Positions 17,085-24,639 of a stretch of DNA of 64,000 bases are shown one piece after another. Source of the DNA: an uncultured Muribaculaceae bacterium (GTDB lineage Bacteria; Bacteroidota; Bacteroidia; Bacteroidales; Muribaculaceae); contig CAJTXU010000003.1 of the NCBI GenBank assembly GCA_910584125.1, forward strand, positions 205 to 64,204, written 5' to 3'. The translations under genes were made by a program, and so were the position numbers. Numbering within the stretch: position 1 is the stretch's first letter; every line of letters begins with the position of its first letter. The notes beneath the pieces are model-generated. The model saw only the letters and a list, made by a program, of their open reading frames with translations, was not told the DNA's origin and ran no database searches.

Positions 17085-18569
17085 CTATCTCGTTAGGCAT
17101 CTCCTCACGGCGTCCTTCCAGCCGTCGAGCTTCTTGCTGACGAACTCGGGCGATGCCATGGGCTCGAACTTGCGTTCCACCTGCCACTGCGAGTCGATCT
17201 GCGCTATGTCGTCCCAGTAGCCGACGGCGAGACCGGCGAGGTAGGCGGCGCCGAGCGCCGTGGTCTCCGTGATGCGCGGGCGCAGCACCTCGGTGGCGAG
17301 CAGGTCGCTCTGGAACTGCATCAGCAGGTTGTTGCGCGACGCGCCGCCGTCGACCTTCAGTTCGCTGATGGCGAGTCCGGAGTCGAGTTCCATGTCCTTC
17401 ACGATGTCGTAGACCTGGAACGCTATGCCCTCGAGGGCGGCGCGGGCTATGTGTGCCGCCTTCGTGCCGCGAGAGATGCCGTCGATCAGGCCGCGCGCGT
17501 ACTGGTCCCAGTAGGGTGCGCCGAGACCAGTCAGGGCCGGGACGAAATAGACGCCGCCCGTGTCGGGAACGCTTTCGGCCAGAGCCTCGACCTCCGACGA
17601 GGAGTGAATGCAGCAGAGGCCGTCGCGCAGCCACTGCACCACCGAGCCGCCCACGAAAATCGAGCCTTCGAGGGCGTAGGTCACCTTGTCGCCGATCTTC
17701 CACGCGATTGTGGAGAGAAGGCGGTTCTGCGACACGATCGGTTTGTCGCCCGAGTTCATCAGCAGGAAGCAGCCGGTGCCGTAGGTGTTCTTGACGGCTC
17801 CGGGCTTGACGCACATCTGTCCGAACAGCGCGGCCTGCTGGTCGCCGGCCACGCCCGCGATCGGCAGCGAGTGGGCGAAGAGGGTGGTGGTGGTCTCGCC
17901 GAAGACGCCGCTGCTCGGCTTGACCTCGGGCAGCATTGACTCGGGGATGTCGAAGAGGCGGAGCAGGTCCTTGTCCCATTCGAGCGTATGGATGTTGAAG
18001 AGCATCGTGCGCGAGGCGTTGGTGACGTCGGTGGCGTGCACCTTGTTGCGGGTCAGGCACGAAATCAGCCAGCAGTCGACCGTTCCGAACCGCAGCTTGC
18101 CCTCCTCGGCGCGCTTGCGTGCGCCCGGCACGTGGTCGAGTATCCACTTGATTTTCGTCGCGCTGAAATATGCGTCGATGATGAGTCCGGTCTTCTCGCG
18201 GATCATCTCGTCGAGTCCCGCCTCGCGCAGCGAGTCGCAGTATTCCGACGTGCGGCGGTCCTGCCACACTATGGCGTTGTAGACCGGTTCGCCGGTCTCG
18301 GCGTCCCAGACGATTGTCGTCTCGCGCTGGTTGGTGATGCCGATGCCCGCTATGTCGTGGCCGTTGATGCCTATCTGCGAGATAGCCTCCGCGATCACCG
18401 AGGCCTGCGAGCCCCAGATCTGGTGCGGATCATGTTCCACCCATCCCGGCTTGGGGAAAATCTGCGGGAATTCATGCTGGGCCGTCGAGCGGATGTTGCC
18501 CTCATGGTCGAAAACGATGGCCCGGCTGCTGGTGGTGCCCTGATCGAGCGAAAGAATGAATTTTTCCAT
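17085..18569 (-). CDS. glpK: Glycerol kinase
   Basis: 494 aa FGGY kinase making sn-glycerol 3-phosphate from glycerol and ATP in the cytosol. The N-terminal [14 protein letters not shown] phosphate-binding loop, GITNQRETT, and the C-terminal [18 protein letters not shown] and [14 protein letters not shown] match the family throughout. It sits between glpC and glpF. The 18-bp gap to glpC is made of the AAGTAATAAGTAAG repeat. Confidence 0.96.
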   Translation of the reverse strand: MEKFILSLDQGTTSSRAIVFDHEGNIRSTAQHEFPQIFPKPGWVEHDPHQIWGSQASVIAEAISQIGINGHDIAGIGITNQRETTIVWDAETGEPVYNAIVWQDRRTSEYCDSLREAGLDEMIREKTGLIIDAYFSATKIKWILDHVPGARKRAEEGKLRFGTVDCWLISCLTRNKVHATDVTNASRTMLFNIHTLEWDKDLLRLFDIPESMLPEVKPSSGVFGETTTTLFAHSLPIAGVAGDQQAALFGQMCVKPGAVKNTYGTGCFLLMNSGDKPIVSQNRLLSTIAWKIGDKVTYALEGSIFVGGSVVQWLRDGLCCIHSSSEVEALAESVPDTGGVYFVPALTGLGAPYWDQYARGLIDGISRGTKAAHIARAALEGIAFQVYDIVKDMELDSGLAISELKVDGGASRNNLLMQFQSDLLATEVLRPRITETTALGAAYLAGLAVGYWDDIAQIDSQWQVERKFEPMASPEFVSKKLDGWKDAVRRCLTR

Positions 18570-18570
18570 A

Positions 18571-18600
18571 GTATTACTTCTTACTTATTACTTATTACTT
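18571..18600. repeat. AAGTAATAAGTAAGAAGT-type repeat, inverted copy
   Basis: On the minus strand it reads AAGTAATAAGTAATAAGTAA and onward. It supplies the last codons (Ser-Asn-Lys) and stop of glpC and fills the gap to glpK. Same family as 13029-13065 and 15981-16226. Confidence 0.75.
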
Positions 18601-19835
18601 GCGACGGTCGCCTCGACGTCGATCGCCTCGGCAAGCACGGATATCGGGTTGAGCACCGGCACGTGGGTCGACATCTCGATCTGCCACTTGCACGTCTCGC
18701 AGTCGCAGGCCACGAAGTCGCATCCCGAGTCGAGAATCTGGCGGAAGAGCGGCTGGCCGATTCCCTGCGAATATTCGTAATATTCCTTCTTGAAGCCGTA
18801 TGTGCCGGCGATGCCGCAGCAGTGCGACATGAGCGGGATGAACTCCACGCCCGGGATCATCCTGAGCAGCGAGGTCGAGAAGATGGTCCAGCCCAGTTTC
18901 TCCATGTGGCAGGGGGCGTGGTAGGCAACTCGCTTTCGGTAGTCGTCGCGGAAGACTATCTTCGCCTTCCCCGAGTCGAGGAGCTGGAAGATGAACACCG
19001 TGGCGAGCAGCAGGTGGTCGCGCACGTCGGCGTTGTCGAGGTGGAGCAGGTGGGGGTATTCGTCGCGCATCGTGAAGCAGCATGTCGACGAGGTGGCGAG
19101 CACCTCGTCGCCGCGCGCCACGGCCTCGCGGATGGCGCGCAGGTTGTTCTCGCCGTCGCGGGTGGCCTCGTCGATGCAGCGGTTGGAGATCTTGGCCACT
19201 CCGCAGCACCGCTCGTGGTTGAGAAGCCTGACGCCCCAGCCCAGCGCGTTGAGCACCTTCACCAGGTCCTTGCCGAGCTGCGGGTAGTTGTAGTTGACAT
19301 AGCAGCCGTGGAAATACGACACGAATTTGTCGAAGCGCTTCTGGTCTTCCTCGGCCTCGCGGCGGAACCACGTCTCGAACCTTACCGGCGAGTACTTGGG
19401 GAACGTGCGGCGGCGGTCGATCTTCAGCATCTTGTCCATCAGGAATTTCACCGGCTTGAGGCCGAGCGTGAAGTTCACCACCGGGGCCATGCGCGTGGCC
19501 ACGCCGCCCATGAAGTCGGTGTTGCAGAGCATCGTGTCGCGCAGCGAGGGCCGCGTGTCGGCGTATTTGATGCGGGCGGCCTGGATGATGTCGCCGATCT
19601 TGACGTCGTTGGGACAGGCCACCTCGCACCGCTTGCAGTTGAGGCAGTATTTCAGCGCCTCGTCGTAGAAATAGGGCCGCTTGAGGCGGTATCGCTCGCC
19701 GTCGGGACCGGCCTGCTTCGGGCCGGGGTAGTCTGGATTGACGGCCGTGACGGGGCAGTAGATCGTGCAGATGGTGCACTTTATGCACGACTCGAAATTG
19801 TTGTCGCTTAAGTTTTGTTCCTGTAGTGTCATCAT
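18588..19835 (-). CDS. glpC: Anaerobic glycerol-3-phosphate dehydrogenase subunit C
   Basis: 415 aa. Two ferredoxin-like [4Fe-4S] clusters near the N-terminus (CIKCTICTIYCP and CLNCKRCEVACP) and two CCG-domain motifs (ERCCGVAKI and SHCCGIAGTYG), plus a C-terminal CDCETC. GlpC anchors the GlpAB dimer to the membrane and passes electrons to the quinone pool. It starts 13 bp after glpB. The last codons derive from a dispersed repeat, so the C-terminus may be slightly altered. Confidence 0.94.
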   Translation of the reverse strand: MMTLQEQNLSDNNFESCIKCTICTIYCPVTAVNPDYPGPKQAGPDGERYRLKRPYFYDEALKYCLNCKRCEVACPNDVKIGDIIQAARIKYADTRPSLRDTMLCNTDFMGGVATRMAPVVNFTLGLKPVKFLMDKMLKIDRRRTFPKYSPVRFETWFRREAEEDQKRFDKFVSYFHGCYVNYNYPQLGKDLVKVLNALGWGVRLLNHERCCGVAKISNRCIDEATRDGENNLRAIREAVARGDEVLATSSTCCFTMRDEYPHLLHLDNADVRDHLLLATVFIFQLLDSGKAKIVFRDDYRKRVAYHAPCHMEKLGWTIFSTSLLRMIPGVEFIPLMSHCCGIAGTYGFKKEYYEYSQGIGQPLFRQILDSGCDFVACDCETCKWQIEMSTHVPVLNPISVLAEAIDVEATVASNK

Positions 19836-19848
19836 AGCGTCACGAGTT

Positions 19849-21090
19849 TCAGCGGGTTAATTCTTCGGCGGCGGCCAGGGCGGTGGCGAGTGTGATGCCG
19901 GCCCCGGAGCCTTCGCGCAGTGCGTTGAAGCCCGACAGCAGCGCGCCGGCGGCGTAGAGGTTCTCGACGGTGCGGCCGCCGCGCGAGGGGCGGAACCGGT
20001 CGTCGGTCACGACGCCGTAGGCCATGTAGGGCTGCGGGGCGTAGAAGTCCTTGTCGTACCAGTCGGTGCGGCTCTTGCCGGCGTTGAGGTCGAGGCCGAA
20101 CACTGGCTCGAAGATGCGGTCGAACGTCGCCACGAGTCCGTGGCCGAAAAAGCTGCCGCTGCCGATCATGAAGTTGTCGGCCTCCAATGGAATCGAGCCG
20201 AAGTTCTCGGTGTAGACGCGTCGCAGGCGCGTGCCCTCGAAGTCTCCCTTGAGCACGGTGTCTCCGGCCAGATATGTGCCTCCGAGGCGGTTGAAGAGAG
20301 CCTTGAGCGAGAGCTGGCAGCGCACGCCCGGCACGGAGGCCGGCGTCGTGGCCACGAAATATATCGGACGCTCTACGCCCCGGCGCAGACGCTTCACGGG
20401 CTCGTCGCTGAACATACCGAGGATCGCGGGCATTATCACCATGTCCGTGCCGGCCGACACGCGGTTGATCTCGCGGGCAAGGGCGTCGACGGCGTCGTCG
20501 CGCAGGAAGCGCGAGATGTTGGTGGCCCGCATCTCGGTGGTGCTCTTGCGCAGCACGTCGAGCTGGGGAATGTTCACCTCCCTCGACATGGCCGCGGCGC
20601 CGAGCTTGCGCAGTCCGGTCTCGAGATAGCGGGGATAGAAGTCGAGATAGCTGTAGATGTTGACCACGCAGACCTGCCGGCCGCTGATTTCATTGGGATG
20701 GTCGAAGGCCAGGTAGTCGTCGAGCGTGAGCCAGGCGGGTTTGGCGAATCCCATCGGCGTGAGCCGGTAGTGGTTGCGGCCGAGCGAGCCGTTGACGGTG
20801 ATGCCGGCTTCGGCGAGCATCGGCTGCACGCGGCCCAAAAGCCTCTCAGTGCGCTCGATGCCTATGCGGCGGTAGGGGTGCGACGGGTCGAGGCGGGCGG
20901 CCCGCTCGAGCGGGCGTTCGATCACCTCGCGGCTGTCTTGCTCGCACAGGAACTCGAACGACCCCGACCAGAAGTGGAGCGCGCTCTGCCCGGCGGTCAC
21001 GATGGCCGTGCGGCGTCCGGCCCGCGCCGACTCGATACCGGCGGTGAGGCCGCTGAGGCCCCCTCCTATGATTATTGTGTCGAATTTCAT
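19849..21090 (-). CDS. glpB: Anaerobic glycerol-3-phosphate dehydrogenase subunit B
   Basis: 413 aa flavoprotein. An FAD-binding Rossmann motif starts at residue 5 (IIIGGGLSGLTAGIESARAG), and the C-terminus has a second dinucleotide block (ENLYAAGALLSGFNALREGSGAGI). GlpB carries FMN/FAD and links GlpA to GlpC. It lies between glpA (43 bp upstream) and glpC. Confidence 0.93.
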   Translation of the reverse strand: MKFDTIIIGGGLSGLTAGIESARAGRRTAIVTAGQSALHFWSGSFEFLCEQDSREVIERPLERAARLDPSHPYRRIGIERTERLLGRVQPMLAEAGITVNGSLGRNHYRLTPMGFAKPAWLTLDDYLAFDHPNEISGRQVCVVNIYSYLDFYPRYLETGLRKLGAAAMSREVNIPQLDVLRKSTTEMRATNISRFLRDDAVDALAREINRVSAGTDMVIMPAILGMFSDEPVKRLRRGVERPIYFVATTPASVPGVRCQLSLKALFNRLGGTYLAGDTVLKGDFEGTRLRRVYTENFGSIPLEADNFMIGSGSFFGHGLVATFDRIFEPVFGLDLNAGKSRTDWYDKDFYAPQPYMAYGVVTDDRFRPSRGGRTVENLYAAGALLSGFNALREGSGAGITLATALAAAEELTR

Positions 21091-21133
21091 ATGCTGTGGT
21101 GTGTCTTTAAGGTTGTCGCGGCTGTGCCGTCGT

Positions 21134-22840
21134 CTATTTGTTCTCTTCGGTGTCGAGTTTTCCTGATATACCCATCACGCCCTGGTAGAGCCATGATGTG
21201 AACTGCGCCTCGACCAGAGTCTCGCCCCAGCAGACGGGGAACATGCCGTGCCAGCGTTCGTTCATGAACGAGGCGAGGTCGGACAGCGTCCGCTGGGTGC
21301 AGCGGTCGTGGCGTTCGAGCAGTCCGGCGCCTCGGCAGGCGCAAAGCTCTCCCTGGCACGTGCCCATGCCGAGGCGCGTGCGGCGGCGCAGGTTGATGAG
21401 GTTGTGCACGTGGAGCTCGTCGATGGCGTAGTTGACCTCGGCCACGCTCACCTGCTCGCATTCGCACACGAGGGCGTCGTCGGCGTCCGATTTCGACTCG
21501 ATGCGTCCCGACCAGCTGCCGTGGCGCCCCTCGGCGGCCTTCTGCTCGGTGCTCAGCTCGATGATGTGCTGGCGGCGGTTCTCGGGGCGGGCGTCGGGCT
21601 CGCTGCCTGGCAGCGGGACTTCGGCGGTCTCGCAGGGGCGGTCCACGCCGAGCTTGCGGCAGACGAGGTCGGTGGCCTCCTCGGCCATTAGGCGGTAGGT
21701 CATGAGTTTGCCGCCGGTGATCGTGACGAATCCCTCCAGGCCGTCGCGCACGGCATGGTCGAGGCAGACGATTCCGCGGCTGATGCTGCGTCCGGTCGGG
21801 TCGTTGTCGGCGGCCACGAGCGGGCGGACGCCGGCGTAGGCGCGGAGTATGCGCGTCACGGCCAGACGCGGCGAAAGCTGTATGCCTTCGCGCAGCAGCA
21901 GGTCGACCTCCTCCGGTGTCACCTCCATGCGGTCAATCTCGTTGAATGGTATGCGGGTCGAAGTCGTGCCGATGACGCATATCGTGTCGCCCGGCACGAG
22001 GATGTCGGCGTCGGCCGGTTTGCGGCATCGGTTTATCACCATGTTGTTGACGCGGTGGCCGAAGATGAGCAGGGCACCTTTGGCGGGATACATGTTGACG
22101 CGCACTCCGGCGAGCTCGGCCACGTGATGGCCCCAGATGCCGCAGGCGTTGACGGTCACGCGGCCGTAGACATTTGTCTCCGATCCGTCTCGGTTGCTGC
22201 GCAGTCTGACGCCGGCTATCCTCTCGCCGTCGCGCACGAATCCGACCACCTCCTGATAGGTAAGGATGTCGGCGCCGTGCATACGCGCAGAGAGCACGTT
22301 GGCCGTCGTGAGTCGGAACGGGTCGACGGAGCCGTCGGGCACGCGGACGGCCCCGATCAGGTCGGGGTTGACGGCCGGCTCGAGCCGCAGGGCCTCTTTG
22401 GGGTCGAGCACGTCGGCGCTGATGCCGGCCTTGGCGCAGTCCTTGACAAACTGCTCCTGATAGTCGAGGCTGTCCTCGGGGAGGGTGACGAAGAGGCCGC
22501 CGGTGTCCTCGACGCAGTGGCGCGCTATGCGGCGCAGTATCATGTTCTCCTTGATGCACTCGGCGGCCGACTCGGGGTCGGTGTGTGCGTAGCGGGCCCC
22601 GCTGTGCAGCAGGCCGTGGTTGCGCCCCGTCGCCCCGGCCGTGAAGTCGAGGCGCTCGATGAGTATTGTCTTGAGTCCGCGCATGGCGCAGTCGCGGGCG
22701 GTGCCGGCTCCTGTCGCCCCGCCTCCGATCACGATCACGTCATATTCCTTGCAGGGGGTCGTCCCGGCTCCCGGCCTGCGCGAGTCTTCGGCGCGGTCGG
22801 CACGGGCGCGGCAGTCGCTGTCGGTCTGTGTGTTTTTCAT
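21134..22840 (-). CDS. glpA: Anaerobic glycerol-3-phosphate dehydrogenase subunit A
   Basis: 568 aa catalytic subunit oxidising glycerol 3-phosphate to dihydroxyacetone phosphate. An FAD motif VIVIGGGATGAGTARDCAMRG begins about residue 35 after a charged, non-homologous N-terminal extension. The DAO-type core follows, and the C-terminal BFD-like [2Fe-2S] domain carries the Cys set CECEQVS and GMGTCQGELCACR. A shorter start may be real because the first 30 residues are not conserved. It is the first glp gene in the transcript, 51 bp after an outer-membrane protein gene. Confidence 0.94.
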   Translation of the reverse strand: MKNTQTDSDCRARADRAEDSRRPGAGTTPCKEYDVIVIGGGATGAGTARDCAMRGLKTILIERLDFTAGATGRNHGLLHSGARYAHTDPESAAECIKENMILRRIARHCVEDTGGLFVTLPEDSLDYQEQFVKDCAKAGISADVLDPKEALRLEPAVNPDLIGAVRVPDGSVDPFRLTTANVLSARMHGADILTYQEVVGFVRDGERIAGVRLRSNRDGSETNVYGRVTVNACGIWGHHVAELAGVRVNMYPAKGALLIFGHRVNNMVINRCRKPADADILVPGDTICVIGTTSTRIPFNEIDRMEVTPEEVDLLLREGIQLSPRLAVTRILRAYAGVRPLVAADNDPTGRSISRGIVCLDHAVRDGLEGFVTITGGKLMTYRLMAEEATDLVCRKLGVDRPCETAEVPLPGSEPDARPENRRQHIIELSTEQKAAEGRHGSWSGRIESKSDADDALVCECEQVSVAEVNYAIDELHVHNLINLRRRTRLGMGTCQGELCACRGAGLLERHDRCTQRTLSDLASFMNERWHGMFPVCWGETLVEAQFTSWLYQGVMGISGKLDTEENK

Positions 22841-22891
22841 GTGTTTCCGGTTTGTGCTTTACGATTACAACAACCCTCCGGCCGCTGTGGT

Positions 22892-23566
22892 TTACCACTC
22901 GTAGCTGATGTTGACGCCGAGGCCGTTGATGGTGGCGTCATGCTGCCAGTTGCTCCAGTAGTCGCTGGTCATGAGCCTGTAGTGCAGGCCGATGTCGATG
23001 GCCTGGCGCGGCTTGGTGCGGTTCACAGGGATGCGCACGCCCACGGCGGGCTGGAAGTAGAAGTAGCTCTGGTTGGTCAGGTAGCCGTCGCGTATCCTGA
23101 TGTAGCTGTCGGAGCAGAGGAAGGCCGCGCCGACGCGCATGTTGACGAAGAAGGCCGTCTTCGACGTGTCGCCGAGGATGAACCTGAAATCGGTGAAGAC
23201 AGGTATCATCACCGCGCTGCTGGTGTGCTCGTGGGCGTACCAGTCGGGATTGTCGGCCGCCCAGTCGTCGCCCCAGCCCTTGTTGACCGTCGACCACAGC
23301 AGGTCGACGCCGATGCCGGCGCCCATATAGAACCAGTCGTTGAACATATAACCCTGCGACGTGCCGACGGTCACGAAGTTCGAGCGGTAGTTGCCGACGC
23401 CCATCGTGAAGTCGGCCTCGAGATATCCTTTGTATCTGGCCCCTTGCCTTATGGTCGGCAGCGCGACGTTGGTCATGCCGTTGACGATCTCACCCCACTG
23501 CGCCGATGCCGGAAGCGCGCTTCCGACGGCAAACAGTATGCAAGTCAGTAGCTTTCCCCATTTCAT
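22892..23566 (-). CDS. Outer-membrane beta-barrel protein upstream of glpA
   Basis: 224 aa with signal peptide (MKWGKLLTCILFAVGSALPASA). The mature part alternates polar and aromatic residues in strand-like runs (YKGYLEADFTMGVGNY, FFVNMRVGAAFLCSD, QAIDIGLHYRLM) and ends in Trp (NISYEW), as an outer-membrane barrel would. It is probably cotranscribed with glpABCKF (51-bp gap), which raises the possibility of a glycerol or glycerophosphodiester-related role; that is inference only. Confidence 0.65.
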   Translation of the reverse strand: MKWGKLLTCILFAVGSALPASAQWGEIVNGMTNVALPTIRQGARYKGYLEADFTMGVGNYRSNFVTVGTSQGYMFNDWFYMGAGIGVDLLWSTVNKGWGDDWAADNPDWYAHEHTSSAVMIPVFTDFRFILGDTSKTAFFVNMRVGAAFLCSDSYIRIRDGYLTNQSYFYFQPAVGVRIPVNRTKPRQAIDIGLHYRLMTSDYWSNWQHDATINGLGVNISYEW

Positions 23567-23658
23567 ATCTTTCAGTCTTTGGTTTACTGTTATAACAAGC
23601 GGCGGGCTCCCCGAAAGCCCCGTTTTTGTTAAATTTAGTTATAATGGCGGCGCGATGA

Positions 23659-23688
23659 CTCTTATAAGAGAAATTTTAGTTAACTTTA
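23659..23688 (+). promoter_or_regulatory. Possible promoter/operator of the ECF sigma gene
   Basis: A perfect 12-bp palindrome CTCTTATAAGAG (23659-23670) lies 10 bp upstream of TAACTTTA (23681-23688), a 7-of-8 match to TAnnTTTG. It is in the divergent region between the barrel gene and the sigma factor gene, so it could control either. Confidence 0.3.
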
Positions 23689-23727
23689 CATGCGAAATCT
23701 GAACGAAACTGACCTTCAAGACGAAGA

Positions 23728-24297
23728 ATGGCATACAAGGCCCCCGTGGACGAGAAGCAGCTTATAGCCGACCTGCAGAATCCGTCGACCGCCGCGCAGG
23801 CGTTCGACACGCTGATGCGTGCATATGGCGAGCAGGTGTATTGGCAGATCCGCAAGATGGTGGTGAGCCATGACGACGCTAACGACTTGCTGCAGAACTG
23901 TTTCATCAAGACCTGGAAGAACATCCACAATTTCAGGGGCGACGCGCGGCTCTCGACATGGCTCTATAAGATAGCGGTCAACGAGTCGATCAATTTCCTC
24001 AACAAGGAGCGTCAGCGTCAGGGCGTCACCGAAGACGGCGACGACTCTTTCCTGCTTCAGAACATCGAGAGCGACGAGTATTTCGACGGCGACGAGCTGC
24101 AGCTCGAGTTGCAGCGCGCCATAATGCAGCTGCCCGAGAAGCAGCGTATCGTCTTCAATATGCGATATTTCGACGAGATGAAATATGAGGACATGTCGGA
24201 GGCGCTCGGCACGTCGGTGGGCGCGCTCAAGGCTTCATATCACCACGCGGTCAAGAAGATCACGGCCGCAATCCAGAATTCCCGCCTTTTGTCCTGA
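23728..24297 (+). CDS. ECF (sigma-70 family, RpoE-like) sigma factor
   Basis: 189 aa. Region 2 (AYGEQVYWQIRKMVVSHDDANDLLQNCFIKTWKNIHNFRGDARLSTWLYKIAVNES) and region 4 (LPEKQRIVFNMRYFDEMKYEDMSEALGTSVGALKASYHHAVKKI) are complete and separated by a short linker. In Bacteroidota, factors of this type are commonly followed by a small one-TM protein and a Spy-like periplasmic protein. Here those two genes are at 27140 and 27577, displaced by a 2.1-kb secreted-protein gene. Confidence 0.92.
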   Translation: MAYKAPVDEKQLIADLQNPSTAAQAFDTLMRAYGEQVYWQIRKMVVSHDDANDLLQNCFIKTWKNIHNFRGDARLSTWLYKIAVNESINFLNKERQRQGVTEDGDDSFLLQNIESDEYFDGDELQLELQRAIMQLPEKQRIVFNMRYFDEMKYEDMSEALGTSVGALKASYHHAVKKITAAIQNSRLLS

Positions 24298-24418
24298 CCG
24301 ACATGCTTATGTCGTCATCACCGGCCAGCCATTCGGCGTAGCCGTTCATCTCGTGTGCCAGATGATAGGATATCTTCCTGTTGTCGTGCGGGCGGTCGCT
24401 GCGGGCAAGAAGCAGCAT
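24260..24418 (-). other. Small minus-strand open frame, possible gene remnant
   Basis: A 52-codon frame from ATG (minus 24418) to a TGA overlapping the sigma gene 3' end. The frame stays open further upstream, to about 24450. The GC-rich, coding-like composition over 24298-24450 contrasts with the AT-rich DNA after it. The product contains NRKISYHLAHEMNGYAEWLA, which I do not recognise. It may be a decayed 3' gene fragment or a real small protein. Confidence 0.25.
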
Positions 24419-24534
24419 CCTCCCTTCGGCCGTATTGCGGCCATATTCCAGTTTTAGGTGGCAATTTCTGTTAAGAAATGTTAAAGCTGTTGTATAACAT
24501 ATAATATAATCATACCGGAGTAAGAATCTTTAGC

Positions 24535-24542
24535 TAATTTTG
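24535..24542 (+). promoter_or_regulatory. -7 box for the gene at 24640
   Basis: TAATTTTG, full match to TAnnTTTG; no clear TTTG at 19-20 bp upstream. It leaves a leader of about 90 nt. Confidence 0.5.
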
Positions 24543-24639
24543 CATCCGATTGTAGGCCATCTATAAAAATCAGCTTTACAACCGCGAAGAAATTAACATA
24601 TATCAACCTAAATAACAACCAAAAACTCAAAAACCAAAA

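Noticed and set aside
17988..19811. 607-codon plus-strand open frame over glpK/glpC
   Set aside because: It is antisense to well-supported glp genes with conserved cofactor motifs; the composition is typical of a shadow frame.
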